NCBI GenBank assembly: GCA_002338255.1
Contig: DDHX01000018.1
Span: forward strand, 8,572 to 26,656
From: Ruminococcaceae bacterium UBA1865
GTDB taxonomy: Bacteria > Bacillota > Clostridia > Oscillospirales > Acutalibacteraceae
Reading direction: 5' to 3'
DNA length: 18,085 nt
The position numbers and the translations under genes are program-made. The notes under the pieces were generated by a model that saw only the letters and a program-made list of their open reading frames with translations, searched no databases and was not told where the DNA came from. Positions 8,066 to 15,145 of this stretch are shown one piece after another; within the stretch, counting starts at the first letter, position 1; the number at the start of each line of letters is the position of its first letter.

Positions 8066-9535
8066 TCATGCCTTTATTTTTTCAAGCCCAATTTGAAGTC
8101 GGCGAATGGATTCCTGTTTGCCGAGAATTGCAAGGATTTCCATCGCACCACCCGGCGTTACCAGCATACCGGCCGCCGCAATGCGCACCGGCCAAAGTAA
8201 GGTACCGTTTTTGACTTCAAGCTTTTGAGCCAGCTCCATCAGCATATCATGGAGCACATCAACCGACCAGTCGTCAATTTTCTCCAGTACAGCAATTGCT
8301 TCGTTCAACATTTCGACCGAATTTTCAAGATTCGTTTTACTCTTCTTATTGATGAAAAAGTCGGTTGGGTATTCCTGTAAATCTTTAAAAAACGCGATCA
8401 TTTCCGGAATTTGAGTGAATTTCGTTACACGCGGCTGTAAAATTGAAGCAAGTACCTGCCAATTAAGCTCCCTGTCCGGAAAAACTTCTTTAAAGTATGG
8501 CATGGCATTACTGATAAATTCATCTGATGACATCGCTCTGATGTATTCGCCGTTAAACCAAGTCAGTTTGTCGTAATCAAAAACCGCCGGAGATTTGCTG
8601 ATACCATCTATTGAAAAGTTTTCAATCAACTCCTGCATCGTGAAAAGCTCGCGGTTTTCCTTTGGACACCAACCTAAAAGAGCTATGTAATTTACAATAG
8701 TCTGCGGCAGATAGCCCTCTTTTATTAAATCATCAAATCCGGTTGAACCGTGACGTTTGGAAAGCTTGGAAACACTGCCATCCTCATTTTTCCCCATAAT
8801 TAAAGGCAGATGAACATAAGTAGGAACCTCCCAGCCAAATGCCTCATAAAGCAATTTGTACTTCGGCGTAGATGTCAAATATTCGCTGCCCCTTACGACA
8901 TGTGTGATATGCATAAGATGGTCGTCAATTACATTGGCAAAATTATAAGTCGGATACCCGTCCGATTTGATTAAAATCTGGTCTTCCAGTTCCTTGTTTT
9001 CGATTGTAATTGAACCGTATACAACGTCCTCAAAGGTGGTTGAGCCTTCAATCGGCATACGCTGCCGGATAACATACGGTGTATTGGCAGCCAGTAATGC
9101 CTCGATTTCCTCTTTTGGCAAATCACGGCAGTGGCGGTCGTACCCGCCGGAAAACGTACCATCCTCTTTGTTTTCATGCAAAGCATCAAGACGTTCCTTT
9201 GTGCAGAAGCAATAATATGCTTGACCTTCTTTGACAAGTTGCTCTGCATATGGCTTATAAATACTTTTGCGCTCACTTTGTACATATGGGCCATATTCAC
9301 CGCCGATATCCGGCCCCTCGTCGTGATTTAAGCCCACTTTTTTAAGTGTATGATAAATGACGTCCACAGCGCCCTCGACCAATCTTTCCTGATCGGTATC
9401 CTCTATGCGCAAAACAAAAGAACCACCCAATGATTTTGCAATTAAATATTCATACAAAGCAGTACGCAGATTTCCGACATGCATAAAGCCTGTCGGACTC
9501 GGCGCAAACCTCGTTCTGATTGTTTTTTCCTGCAT
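8066..9535 (-). CDS. gltX: Glutamate-tRNA ligase
   Basis: A class I synthetase of 489 residues that attaches glutamate to tRNA-Glu. It shows the N-terminal FAPSPTGFMHVGNLRTAL signature (HVGN at 19-22 in place of HIGH), RIEDTDQER (43-51), a zinc-type insert with Cys109, Cys111 and Cys136, and KLSKRHG (257-263). The C-terminal helical anticodon-binding cage follows. I start it at the ATG at 9535, preceded by GAGAGGGG. The frame stays open up to 9601, but that extension (MIWYNYKAILNNG) crosses the promoter and is not typical. It is the first gene of a gltX-glnS operon. Because GlnRS is encoded next to it, this enzyme is expected to charge only tRNA-Glu; that is inference. Confidence 0.96.
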   Translation of the reverse strand: MQEKTIRTRFAPSPTGFMHVGNLRTALYEYLIAKSLGGSFVLRIEDTDQERLVEGAVDVIYHTLKKVGLNHDEGPDIGGEYGPYVQSERKSIYKPYAEQLVKEGQAYYCFCTKERLDALHENKEDGTFSGGYDRHCRDLPKEEIEALLAANTPYVIRQRMPIEGSTTFEDVVYGSITIENKELEDQILIKSDGYPTYNFANVIDDHLMHITHVVRGSEYLTSTPKYKLLYEAFGWEVPTYVHLPLIMGKNEDGSVSKLSKRHGSTGFDDLIKEGYLPQTIVNYIALLGWCPKENRELFTMQELIENFSIDGISKSPAVFDYDKLTWFNGEYIRAMSSDEFISNAMPYFKEVFPDRELNWQVLASILQPRVTKFTQIPEMIAFFKDLQEYPTDFFINKKSKTNLENSVEMLNEAIAVLEKIDDWSVDVLHDMLMELAQKLEVKNGTLLWPVRIAAAGMLVTPGGAMEILAILGKQESIRRLQIGLEKIKA

Positions 9536-9586
9536 TGATAGACCCCTCTCGTTGTTTATATATCCATTATTTAGTATAGCCTTATA

Positions 9587-9615
9587 ATTATACCAAATCA
9601 ATGGGCATTATTCAA
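9587..9615 (-). promoter_or_regulatory. Sigma-A-type promoter for gltX-glnS
   Basis: Minus-strand TTGAAT (9615-9610) and a perfect TATAAT (9592-9587) are spaced by exactly 17 bases. This is one of the best-formed promoters in the window. The -35 box overlaps the stop codon of the upstream carboxypeptidase gene. The leader to the gltX ATG is only about 45 bases, so there is no room for a T-box. Confidence 0.7.
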
Positions 9616-10430
9616 TTGGAAGCAGTCCGATTTTTCTTTAAATAGTCGACATATTCCTCAAGGCATAGATGCATCTCATTCATTTTTTTAGCATTTTCAA
9701 TACCGACATAGCGAAAATGCCACGGCTCATACTTGATTTTTGTGATTTCCTGCTTGTCCTTTTGGTAACGAAGTACAAATCCGTAATCCTGCGCATGCTG
9801 CTGCATCCATTTAAATGCATCACTGCCGTCAAAGCTTTCAAGGACTCCGTTTATATCAATGGCAAGACCTGTGTTGTGCTCACTGTAACCGGGCCGTGCA
9901 ACTGACTTGCCCGCTTTGCTGACAGCATCGTCATCTGAAAGTCCCGTTTTTTTGAATGCTTGAATTTCATCAGTGAAAAGTTTTTCCTGTTTTTCATCGC
10001 TTCGATAACCAGAAGAAATCCAAAGACGTATTTTATCCTTTGCTGCGGCATCATGCATTTGTTGATACGGCGTAACGATTCTGGAATCAATATCTACATT
10101 AAATTGATGAACGATGGTATGAGTAAAACTGTCCGGCATTTTATTGTCAAAATTAACTAAAGTTAGTTTCCAGTCGTCGGACTGCGACGGTTTTTCACCA
10201 AGACCCTCAGCTTTGCTGGCGCTTGCCTGCACTGCAGGAGCCACACCGCCGTCTTTCACCACTGAAATCTCACCGCTGCTTTTTTGAGCTGAAACCTTCG
10301 CGAGCTTCGTGTCCAAATGATTGAACCCCATAACGAAAACAGCTGTCGTTGCCGCCATCAAAAAAAGTTCAATCACAACCATCGCAAAAGAGGAAAGTAC
10401 AGTTTTAACCTTATTTTTTTCTTGATACAT
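9612..10430 (-). CDS. VanY-type D-alanyl-D-alanine carboxypeptidase (M15B)
   Basis: A membrane-anchored zinc peptidase of 272 residues expected to trim the terminal D-Ala from peptidoglycan stem peptides outside the cell. It has a hydrophobic N-terminal anchor at about 12-36 and then a Ser/Ala/Lys-rich linker (about 45-85). The M15 catalytic domain follows, with SSGYRS (139-144), zinc ligands His185 and Asp192 in SEHNTGLAIDI, and catalytic Glu235 with ligand His238 in EPWHFRYVG. A GGTGG stretch precedes the ATG. A TATAAT lies on the minus strand at 10469-10464, but its -35 is weak. There are no vanR/S/H/A/X genes nearby, so this is probably ordinary wall maturation rather than glycopeptide resistance. 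Confidence 0.92.
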   Translation of the reverse strand: MYQEKNKVKTVLSSFAMVVIELFLMAATTAVFVMGFNHLDTKLAKVSAQKSSGEISVVKDGGVAPAVQASASKAEGLGEKPSQSDDWKLTLVNFDNKMPDSFTHTIVHQFNVDIDSRIVTPYQQMHDAAAKDKIRLWISSGYRSDEKQEKLFTDEIQAFKKTGLSDDDAVSKAGKSVARPGYSEHNTGLAIDINGVLESFDGSDAFKWMQQHAQDYGFVLRYQKDKQEITKIKYEPWHFRYVGIENAKKMNEMHLCLEEYVDYLKKNRTASN

Positions 10431-10810
10431 CCTGTCACCACCCGCAGAAATCTATTTAAGTTTATTATAATACAAATTCACCTGATAATTCATAATTCTT
10501 CTTTTGGCAATATTCGTAAAAGCTGCGTATAATATCCCATTTGGATAAAGAGATGATCTATTTTGAACTCACCATCCGTTTGAACTGCTTCTACTCTCTT
10601 ATAAATAGAATACACTTAAATCATATATCGCCCCGCAAGCCATAAAAATTCACCGTAACGGGCATTTAAAGTTAATGTTAACAATTTAAAGGCAGTATTA
10701 AAAGACTCAGCCCGACTATCGAGTTAATATCACATAGCTTGCTGTGTTTGATCATAAAAACACAGTATGAAAAACAGGCTAACCACAAATAATAGTCTGG
10801 GGGTGATTTT
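10431..10810. other. AT-rich intergenic region between divergent vanY and a small ORF
   Basis: This 380-base gap has no convincing gene on either strand. It holds a minus-strand TATAAT at 10464-10469 facing vanY, a perfect 12-base palindrome GTTAATGTTAAC at 10671-10682 that could be an operator, and TATAAA/TAGAAT-like boxes at 10600-10611 without well-spaced partners. A GGGGGTG ribosome binding site lies at 10799-10805 for the next gene. I recognise no riboswitch. Confidence 0.5.
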
Positions 10811-10996
10811 ATGTATAGTGAATATGATGAGCTGCCGCTTGGTTTCAGCATGCTGTTCGGATATGACCTCGCGGTAAAAGAGTACTTCGACACATTTCCA
10901 AGCGATGTACGACAAAAGATTTCCCCACGCAGATTCAAACTTGGTTCTGTGGAAGAAATGGAAAATTACACGCAGGAATCCATGAAAAAATTTTAA
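10811..10996 (+). CDS. Hypothetical small acidic protein (61 aa)
   Basis: A 61-residue soluble protein with no membrane segment and no cysteines. It is supported by a good GGGGGTG ribosome binding site 5 bases before the ATG and by a strong private terminator that starts a few bases after its stop. The sequence reads ELPLGFSMLFGYDLAVKEYF, then a second helical part (PSDVRQKISPRRFKLGSVEEMENY). A start of LPxGF and a closing conserved segment around S-x-E-E-M resembles short uncharacterised proteins that I recall from Clostridia, but that resemblance is from memory and unproven. The function is unknown. Antisense reading frames over the same bases lack ribosome binding sites. Confidence 0.7.
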   Translation: MYSEYDELPLGFSMLFGYDLAVKEYFDTFPSDVRQKISPRRFKLGSVEEMENYTQESMKKF

Positions 10997-11001
10997 AAGA
11001 A

Positions 11002-11047
11002 AAAGCTGCATCAGGCAGGCAAAGCCTACTGATGCAGCTTTCATTTT
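11002..11047 (+). terminator. Terminator of the 61-aa gene
   Basis: A perfect 13-bp stem pairs 11002-11014 with 11029-11041 (AAAGCTGCATCAG arm). A short inner stem AGGC/GCCT sits around an AAA loop, and the structure is followed by a CATTTTT tail. It begins 5 bases after the stop of the small gene, so it marks that gene as a separate transcription unit. Confidence 0.85.
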
Positions 11048-11347
11048 TAGTCAGTATAACAATACTGAGGCACTGTTTCCTTCAGCACCCACTCAGTTTG
11101 GCTTTGGTGCAATTCTACATCATATATACAATATTTTACGACATTCTCATACAAAAAAATTTAAATTTATTATTTATTGTATCATCAATTTTGCAACAAA
11201 GCAAGATAAGCACAAGAGGTTTAATTGTAAACGTTAAAACAGTTTTAAATAGGTCTGATGAAACAACAACTGATATTTGATCTTAGAAAGTTCTTTTAAG
11301 ATTCGCTGTTTTGTGACATAATATAAAAAAAGACTGGAGGAATACTT
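11048..11347. other. AT-rich intergenic region before the GNAT gene
   Basis: About 300 bases without a believable gene. A plus-strand open frame at 11032-11280 starts inside the terminator, has no ribosome binding site and reads like low-complexity translated AT-rich DNA. Two short palindromes are visible: TCAGTAT-AACA-ATACTGA at 11051-11068, and TAAAAC-A-GTTTTA near 11235-11247. A CATAAT box at 11317-11322 could be the -10 for the acetyltransferase gene, but the -35 is poor. Confidence 0.45.
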
Positions 11348-11632
11348 ATGAACTTTATGAATGAGACCAACCGCATTTACGCAAAGGACGAATCAGGAAA
11401 GGTGATTGCGGAGGTAACGTTTCCCGATATTTCTGACCAAACAGTAAATATTAACCATACCTTTGTAGATGATTCCCTGCGTGGTCAAGGCATTGCCGGA
11501 GACCTTTTTGAGGCCACAGCATCAATGCTCAGGCAGCAGCATAAAAAGGCATATCCCACTTGCTCTTATGCGGTAAAATGGTTTGAAAAGCATATGGAAT
11601 ATGCGGACATTTACACGGACAAGCCTCTTTAA
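11348..11632 (+). CDS. Mini-GNAT N-acetyltransferase (YidJ-like, Acetyltransf_CG type)
   Basis: A 94-residue protein of the shortened GNAT class, which keeps only the acetyl-CoA-binding core. The pyrophosphate-binding loop is visible as SLRGQGIAGDL (43-53). It is followed by a helix and the strand PTCSYAVKWFEKH (70-82), whose C-S/T-Y-A-x-x-W-F pattern is the hallmark of this family. The acetyl acceptor is unknown; members are often annotated only as N-acetyltransferase. The start has GGAGG with a 7-base spacer. It is a single gene, convergent with the patatin gene, and no hairpin is seen in the 25-base gap between them. Confidence 0.88.
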   Translation: MNFMNETNRIYAKDESGKVIAEVTFPDISDQTVNINHTFVDDSLRGQGIAGDLFEATASMLRQQHKKAYPTCSYAVKWFEKHMEYADIYTDKPL

Positions 11633-11657
11633 TGATGAAAGCCCAGCACAGCACAGC

Positions 11658-12521
11658 TTAGCTGAAAATTGCTTTGATTGCTGGCATATGCACTTTAGCT
11701 GCTTCATATCCGGCATCCATACACGCCACCATCTGCTCAAGCGTCAACAAACCGGACTGTTTTGGCAGAGAAGGAGTTAACAATAATTTTTCTCCGTGAG
11801 AGTGGCATTCTTTCAAACGAGTGCTCATGATAGACAATGAATGCGAGGAGATTTCTATCAAATTCTGACTTTTCGGCATTGTATAATTTTCGGCAACATC
11901 AACCGCCAAAACATTATATTCTCCTGTCGCTAATAAAAGATCCACCGGCAAAACATCTGTTACTCCACCGTCTACCAAACACATGTCATCTATCAATTTC
12001 GGTTTAAACACAGCCGGCACGGCACAGCTTGCTCGAATTGCTTCACTCATCAGAATATTTGTTTTCCATTTCACTCTATCAATCGCGTTTACATTTGCGA
12101 GTGAATTTGTATATGCAATGGTATCTCCGCTGTTGATGTCCACTGCCGGAATAATTGTTCTAACACTTGTATCTCTTATGCTTTTGCCATTCGTCTGTTC
12201 GGATAGAAAGCGTTCCAGCCGATCACCTTTAATCAGACCATTCAAGTCAATTTTATGATTTACAATAAATTGCGGTATTGCCTTTATAATCCCCAATAAG
12301 TCCAGGTCCAAGTAATATATGCCTGTAGCGGACATGTTGATCACGATTTTCTTTAACTGCTGCGGGGATATTCCTGTTGCATAAAGTCCCGCTACAATAC
12401 TTCCTGCGCTCGTACCGGCAATGGACTGCGGGCAAAGCCCATCCTCTTCCAGCGCAAGCAGCACGCCGACATGAGCAGCGCCTCTTGCCCCGCCCCCTGC
12501 GAGTGCAATTCCAAACGACAT
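11658..12521 (-). CDS. Patatin-like phospholipase (RssA/YlbK type)
   Basis: A 287-residue serine lipid acyl hydrolase. The catalytic dyad and oxyanion elements are clear: GGGARG at 9-14, nucleophile Ser38 in GTSAGS (36-41), and Asp184 in the DGG motif (184-186). There is no signal peptide, so it probably acts at the inner face of the membrane on phospholipids or lysophospholipids. The size and the IALAGGGARGAAHVGVL opening match the bacterial RssA/YlbK group. The start has a strong GGAGG 7 bases upstream. A TATACT (12580-12575, minus strand) could be its -10, with a weak -35. It is divergent from psuK. The physiological substrate cannot be read from the sequence. Confidence 0.93.
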   Translation of the reverse strand: MSFGIALAGGGARGAAHVGVLLALEEDGLCPQSIAGTSAGSIVAGLYATGISPQQLKKIVINMSATGIYYLDLDLLGIIKAIPQFIVNHKIDLNGLIKGDRLERFLSEQTNGKSIRDTSVRTIIPAVDINSGDTIAYTNSLANVNAIDRVKWKTNILMSEAIRASCAVPAVFKPKLIDDMCLVDGGVTDVLPVDLLLATGEYNVLAVDVAENYTMPKSQNLIEISSHSLSIMSTRLKECHSHGEKLLLTPSLPKQSGLLTLEQMVACMDAGYEAAKVHMPAIKAIFS

Positions 12522-12707
12522 CGTTCTTCCTCCGTTCTCATAACATTAAAACCATTCTGAATGAACTCATTTAAAGTATATTGCAAAGGCAGGGAAATGG
12601 TGCATACCTCAGAATTGCCTTGGTTCGCTTACCTCTGGCAAAATAGCATAGCGTCATTCTACTTTTTTCTATTCGGAAAAACGAACACTTATTTTTTATT
12701 TTTGATC

Positions 12708-12736
12708 TTGACAAATGCCTTTTAAGTCGCTATTAT
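12708..12736 (+). promoter_or_regulatory. Sigma-A-type promoter for psuK-like gene
   Basis: A perfect TTGACA at 12708-12713 and TATTAT at 12731-12736 are spaced by 17 bases. This places the transcription start near 12743, about 45 bases before the psuK-like ATG. It is the best -35 box in the window. Confidence 0.72.
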
Positions 12737-12753
12737 ATAAACATAAGATTACG

Positions 12754-12768
12754 TCACTAAACAAGTGA
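12754..12768 (+). promoter_or_regulatory. Candidate operator in the psuK-like leader
   Basis: A short perfect inverted repeat, TCACT-AAACA-AGTGA, lies about 18 bases after the -10 box and before the ribosome binding site. Because the downstream kinase carries its own winged-helix domain, an autoregulatory site is possible. Repeats this short occur by chance, so this is tentative. Confidence 0.3.
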
Positions 12769-12788
12769 TTATGAAATGAGGTGCTTTT

Positions 12789-13880
12789 ATGATAACCGAG
12801 CGGGAACGACAGCTTCTTCGCTGGATTGAAGAAAATCCACTGATTTCTCAGCAAGAACTTGCAACCCGGGGCGGTATTACCCGCTCTTCAGTAGCGGTAC
12901 ACATCTCCAACCTCATGAAAAAAGGATTGATTCAGGGCAAAGGATATATCCTGCAAAAAAGTTCCTACATTGTCGTGGTCGGCGGTGTAAACACAGATAT
13001 CTTCGGCTGCCCAAACGCTCCGCTCATTGCCCGCGATTCCAACCCCGGGCATGTCAGCCTATCTTTGGGCGGCGTTGGGCGCAACATTGCCCACAACCTG
13101 CGCCTGTTGGACGAAGATGTAAAACTGATTACTGCTTTTGGGGAAGATGTTTATGCGGAACAAATTAGCCGAAGCTGCCGCGAACTTGGTATTGATATCA
13201 CCAACTCCCTCACAGTTCCTAATGGTGCAACATCCACCTATGTGTTTATTACCAACCATCACGGTGACATGGAACTTGCTGTCTCAGATATGGAAATTTA
13301 CAGTCATCTTACGCCGGAGTTTCTCGCAAGTAAGCTGGATTTAATAAATCATGCACAGCTTTGTATTGTGGATACGAACATTCCGGAGGAAACGCTTGTA
13401 TATTTGGCAAACAACTGCCAATGCCCCTTGTTCGCAGACACAGTTTCTACCGCAAAAGCGGTTAAGTTGCGTAACGTTTTGAGCAAAATTCACACATTGA
13501 AGCCAAATCGTATCGAAGCACAACTGCTTTCCGGAATTGATATTACTGACGATGAAACGCTTGCAGAGGCAGCAGACAGGCTTTTAGAAATGGGCATACA
13601 GCAAGTGTTTATTTCACTGGGTGGAGACGGCGTGTATTGTGCCGACCAAAACTGCCATGCTAAAATCCCCTGCTACCCTGCAGATATTGTGAATACAACC
13701 GGTGCTGGTGATAGTTTTATGGCTGCGCTTGCCTGGTCATATCAACGGGATTTATCGCTGACGGATTCGGCGCGCGCTGGACTTGCAGCGGCAAGCCTTT
13801 GTATAACAAGCAACCAGACAATCAGTGACCGAATCAGCAGTGACAATATTAATGCAATCATTCATACTAAAATCCATTAA
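12789..13880 (+). CDS. PfkB-family nucleoside kinase with N-terminal winged helix (PsuK/YeiI type)
   Basis: A 363-residue two-domain protein. Residues 1-56 form a MarR/Lrp-like winged helix (QELATRGGITRSSVAVHISNLMKKGLI). Residues 60-360 form a ribokinase-fold kinase with SNPGHVSLSLGGVGRN (84-99), LKPNRIEA (237-244), and NTTGAGDSF (302-310) with catalytic Asp308. The SNPG...GGVGRNIA block, SDMEIY (166-171) and HTLKPNR closely follow E. coli pseudouridine kinase PsuK as I remember it, while the HTH-kinase architecture and length match E. coli YeiI. The substrate is therefore probably pseudouridine or another nucleoside. The usual partner psuG (pseudouridine-phosphate glycosidase) is not in the window. 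The ribosome binding site is GAGGTG. Its last four codons and stop lie inside a repeat element. Confidence 0.88.
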   Translation: MITERERQLLRWIEENPLISQQELATRGGITRSSVAVHISNLMKKGLIQGKGYILQKSSYIVVVGGVNTDIFGCPNAPLIARDSNPGHVSLSLGGVGRNIAHNLRLLDEDVKLITAFGEDVYAEQISRSCRELGIDITNSLTVPNGATSTYVFITNHHGDMELAVSDMEIYSHLTPEFLASKLDLINHAQLCIVDTNIPEETLVYLANNCQCPLFADTVSTAKAVKLRNVLSKIHTLKPNRIEAQLLSGIDITDDETLAEAADRLLEMGIQQVFISLGGDGVYCADQNCHAKIPCYPADIVNTTGAGDSFMAALAWSYQRDLSLTDSARAGLAAASLCITSNQTISDRISSDNINAIIHTKIH

Positions 13881-14025
13881 AAACGTGGAATCACGTTTTT
13901 ATAGCGCGAAGCGCGTTGGATTTTGCATGAGACGAGTTTTGCGCTTATTTTAAGCGCAAAAACAAGCACGGCGTAGCCGGGCGTTCTCCAATTGAAATAT
14001 ATATTTTAATTGGAGAGAAGTATTA
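13864..14025 (+). repeat. MITE-like repeat, left copy (long form)
   Basis: This 162-base repeat has an inverted partner at 15625-15735. Its segments 13864-13904 and 13954-14025 align to the reverse complement of the right copy with about 9 mismatches and one 2-base gap. Bases 13905-13953 are present only here. The element starts ATACTAAAATCCA and, read from the other end, ATACTTCTCTCCA, so it has imperfect terminal inverted repeats. It contains several hairpins: 13879-13900 (CGTG-GAAT-CACG), 13937-13961 (11-bp perfect arms TTTTGCGCTTA) and 13984-14017 (TTCTCC...GGAGAG). It begins inside the psuK-like gene and stops just before the sortase ribosome binding site. Confidence 0.85.
13879..13900 (+). 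terminator. Possible terminator of the psuK-like gene inside the repeat
   Basis: AAAAACGTG and CACGTTTTT form a perfect 9-bp stem around a GAAT loop, with the T-run at its 3' side, immediately at the stop codon. Only four pairs are G-C rich, so it may be weak and allow read-through into the sortase gene. Confidence 0.45.
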
Positions 14026-14041
14026 AGTTAGGAGTGAAAAC

Positions 14042-15145
14042 ATGAAGCCACAGGATGACAAAGACCAAGTAAAAACCGAAAATGACACGGAAATTAAATC
14101 AGAGGAATCTATGAACACCCCAAAACGCAAACTGCCATTTTACCGTTCGTTACTTCCATGGAAGGGCGACAGCAAAAAACTGGTCGTCAACAAAGTCATT
14201 TCTTTGGTTGCCGGCTGTGTGTTTCTTGTTTGCGCCGTTTTATTGATTCAGGACTTGGTTGTGCTCCCGGCAATTGCCGACAATGAGCAGAAGGATATCA
14301 AGCAGCTTTATTACGCAAGCTCCGAACTGCCTTCGTCAAGCACTTCCTCTTCAAGTGAAGCTCCCGTTTCCAGTGCGCCGCCGGAGCGTGACGCGCAGGG
14401 CCGTCTGATTAAATTTTTGGAGCTGCAAAAAGTCAATCCCGCAATTGTGGGCTGGATTAAAGTCCCCAACACAATCATTGACCTTCCGGTTTTACAGGCA
14501 ACCTCCAAAGATCCGGAGTTCTACCTGACCCATGATTACAATGATAAATATTCCAAATATGGCAGCGTTTTTGCAGACTGGCACTCTTCTGTGGAGCAGG
14601 GAAAGTCGAAAAGTATTATTTTATACGGTCATTCGCTTAATTCCGGCCGTATGTTTACGGAACTGAATAAATATAAAGATTATAATTTTTATAAATCCAA
14701 CCCGGTATTTACCTTTGATACCATTGAAAGTCAGTCCCAGTGGAAGATTATTTCTGTATTTCTGACCAATACCCTTCCCGATCAGGGCGTTCCTTTCAAC
14801 TATATGAAAACGGATTTCAAAACTACAAGCGATTACCTCAATTTCGTCTATCAAATGCGCATCCGCTCGCTTTTCAACACAGGCGTAAGCTTTAACAAGG
14901 ACGATCAAATCGTGCTGCTGTCGACCTGTTCTTATGAATTCACAGACTTTCGCGAGGTCGTGGTCGCCCGCAAAGTGCGCGACGGCGAAAGCAACGGGGT
15001 TGACGTGACAAAAATGAGCTACAATAACAAAGTGGTTTACCCTGACTGCTGGTATAAAAAGAACGGCGGCACAAAGCCCGTCTGGCCGGATACTTACGAA
15101 CTGGCGCTCAAGAAAAAAGCTTTGCCATGGGGTGAGGATGTATGA
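14042..15145 (+). CDS. Class B sortase
   Basis: A 367-residue membrane-anchored transpeptidase that cleaves a sorting motif in secreted proteins and joins them to peptidoglycan or to each other. It has a charged cytoplasmic N-terminus (1-45), a hydrophobic anchor at about 48-72, a Ser-rich linker (94-112) and the sortase beta-barrel from about 120. Catalytic residues are visible: His197 in LYGHS, Cys296 in LLSTCSYEF, and Arg304 in DFREVVVAR. The STCSYE context and the long insert between His and Cys are class B features. The 45-residue cytoplasmic head is longer than usual. The ribosome binding site is AGGAG. The gene overlaps the next by 4 bases. No sortase substrate with an LPXTG-like tail is in the window. 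Confidence 0.94.
   Translation: MKPQDDKDQVKTENDTEIKSEESMNTPKRKLPFYRSLLPWKGDSKKLVVNKVISLVAGCVFLVCAVLLIQDLVVLPAIADNEQKDIKQLYYASSELPSSSTSSSSEAPVSSAPPERDAQGRLIKFLELQKVNPAIVGWIKVPNTIIDLPVLQATSKDPEFYLTHDYNDKYSKYGSVFADWHSSVEQGKSKSIILYGHSLNSGRMFTELNKYKDYNFYKSNPVFTFDTIESQSQWKIISVFLTNTLPDQGVPFNYMKTDFKTTSDYLNFVYQMRIRSLFNTGVSFNKDDQIVLLSTCSYEFTDFREVVVARKVRDGESNGVDVTKMSYNNKVVYPDCWYKKNGGTKPVWPDTYELALKKKALPWGEDV

Noticed and set aside
9612..10430. Glycopeptide resistance (vanY of a van cluster)
   Set aside because: No van ligase, dehydrogenase, dipeptidase or two-component genes are nearby; the M15B family is common in wall maintenance.
10431..10810. Riboswitch or structured RNA upstream of the 61-aa gene
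   Set aside because: I looked for known aptamer signatures such as cyclic-di-GMP, preQ1 and T-box and saw none; only a short palindrome is present.
10678..11044. Two minus-strand open frames (86 and 104 codons) over the 61-aa gene
   Set aside because: They overlap each other, the small gene and its terminator, read as low-complexity hydrophobic sequence and have no ribosome binding site. The plus-strand gene has both a good site and a terminator.
11032..11280. 82-codon plus-strand hydrophobic open frame after the terminator
   Set aside because: It starts inside the terminator stem, lacks a ribosome binding site and matches what random AT-rich DNA would encode.
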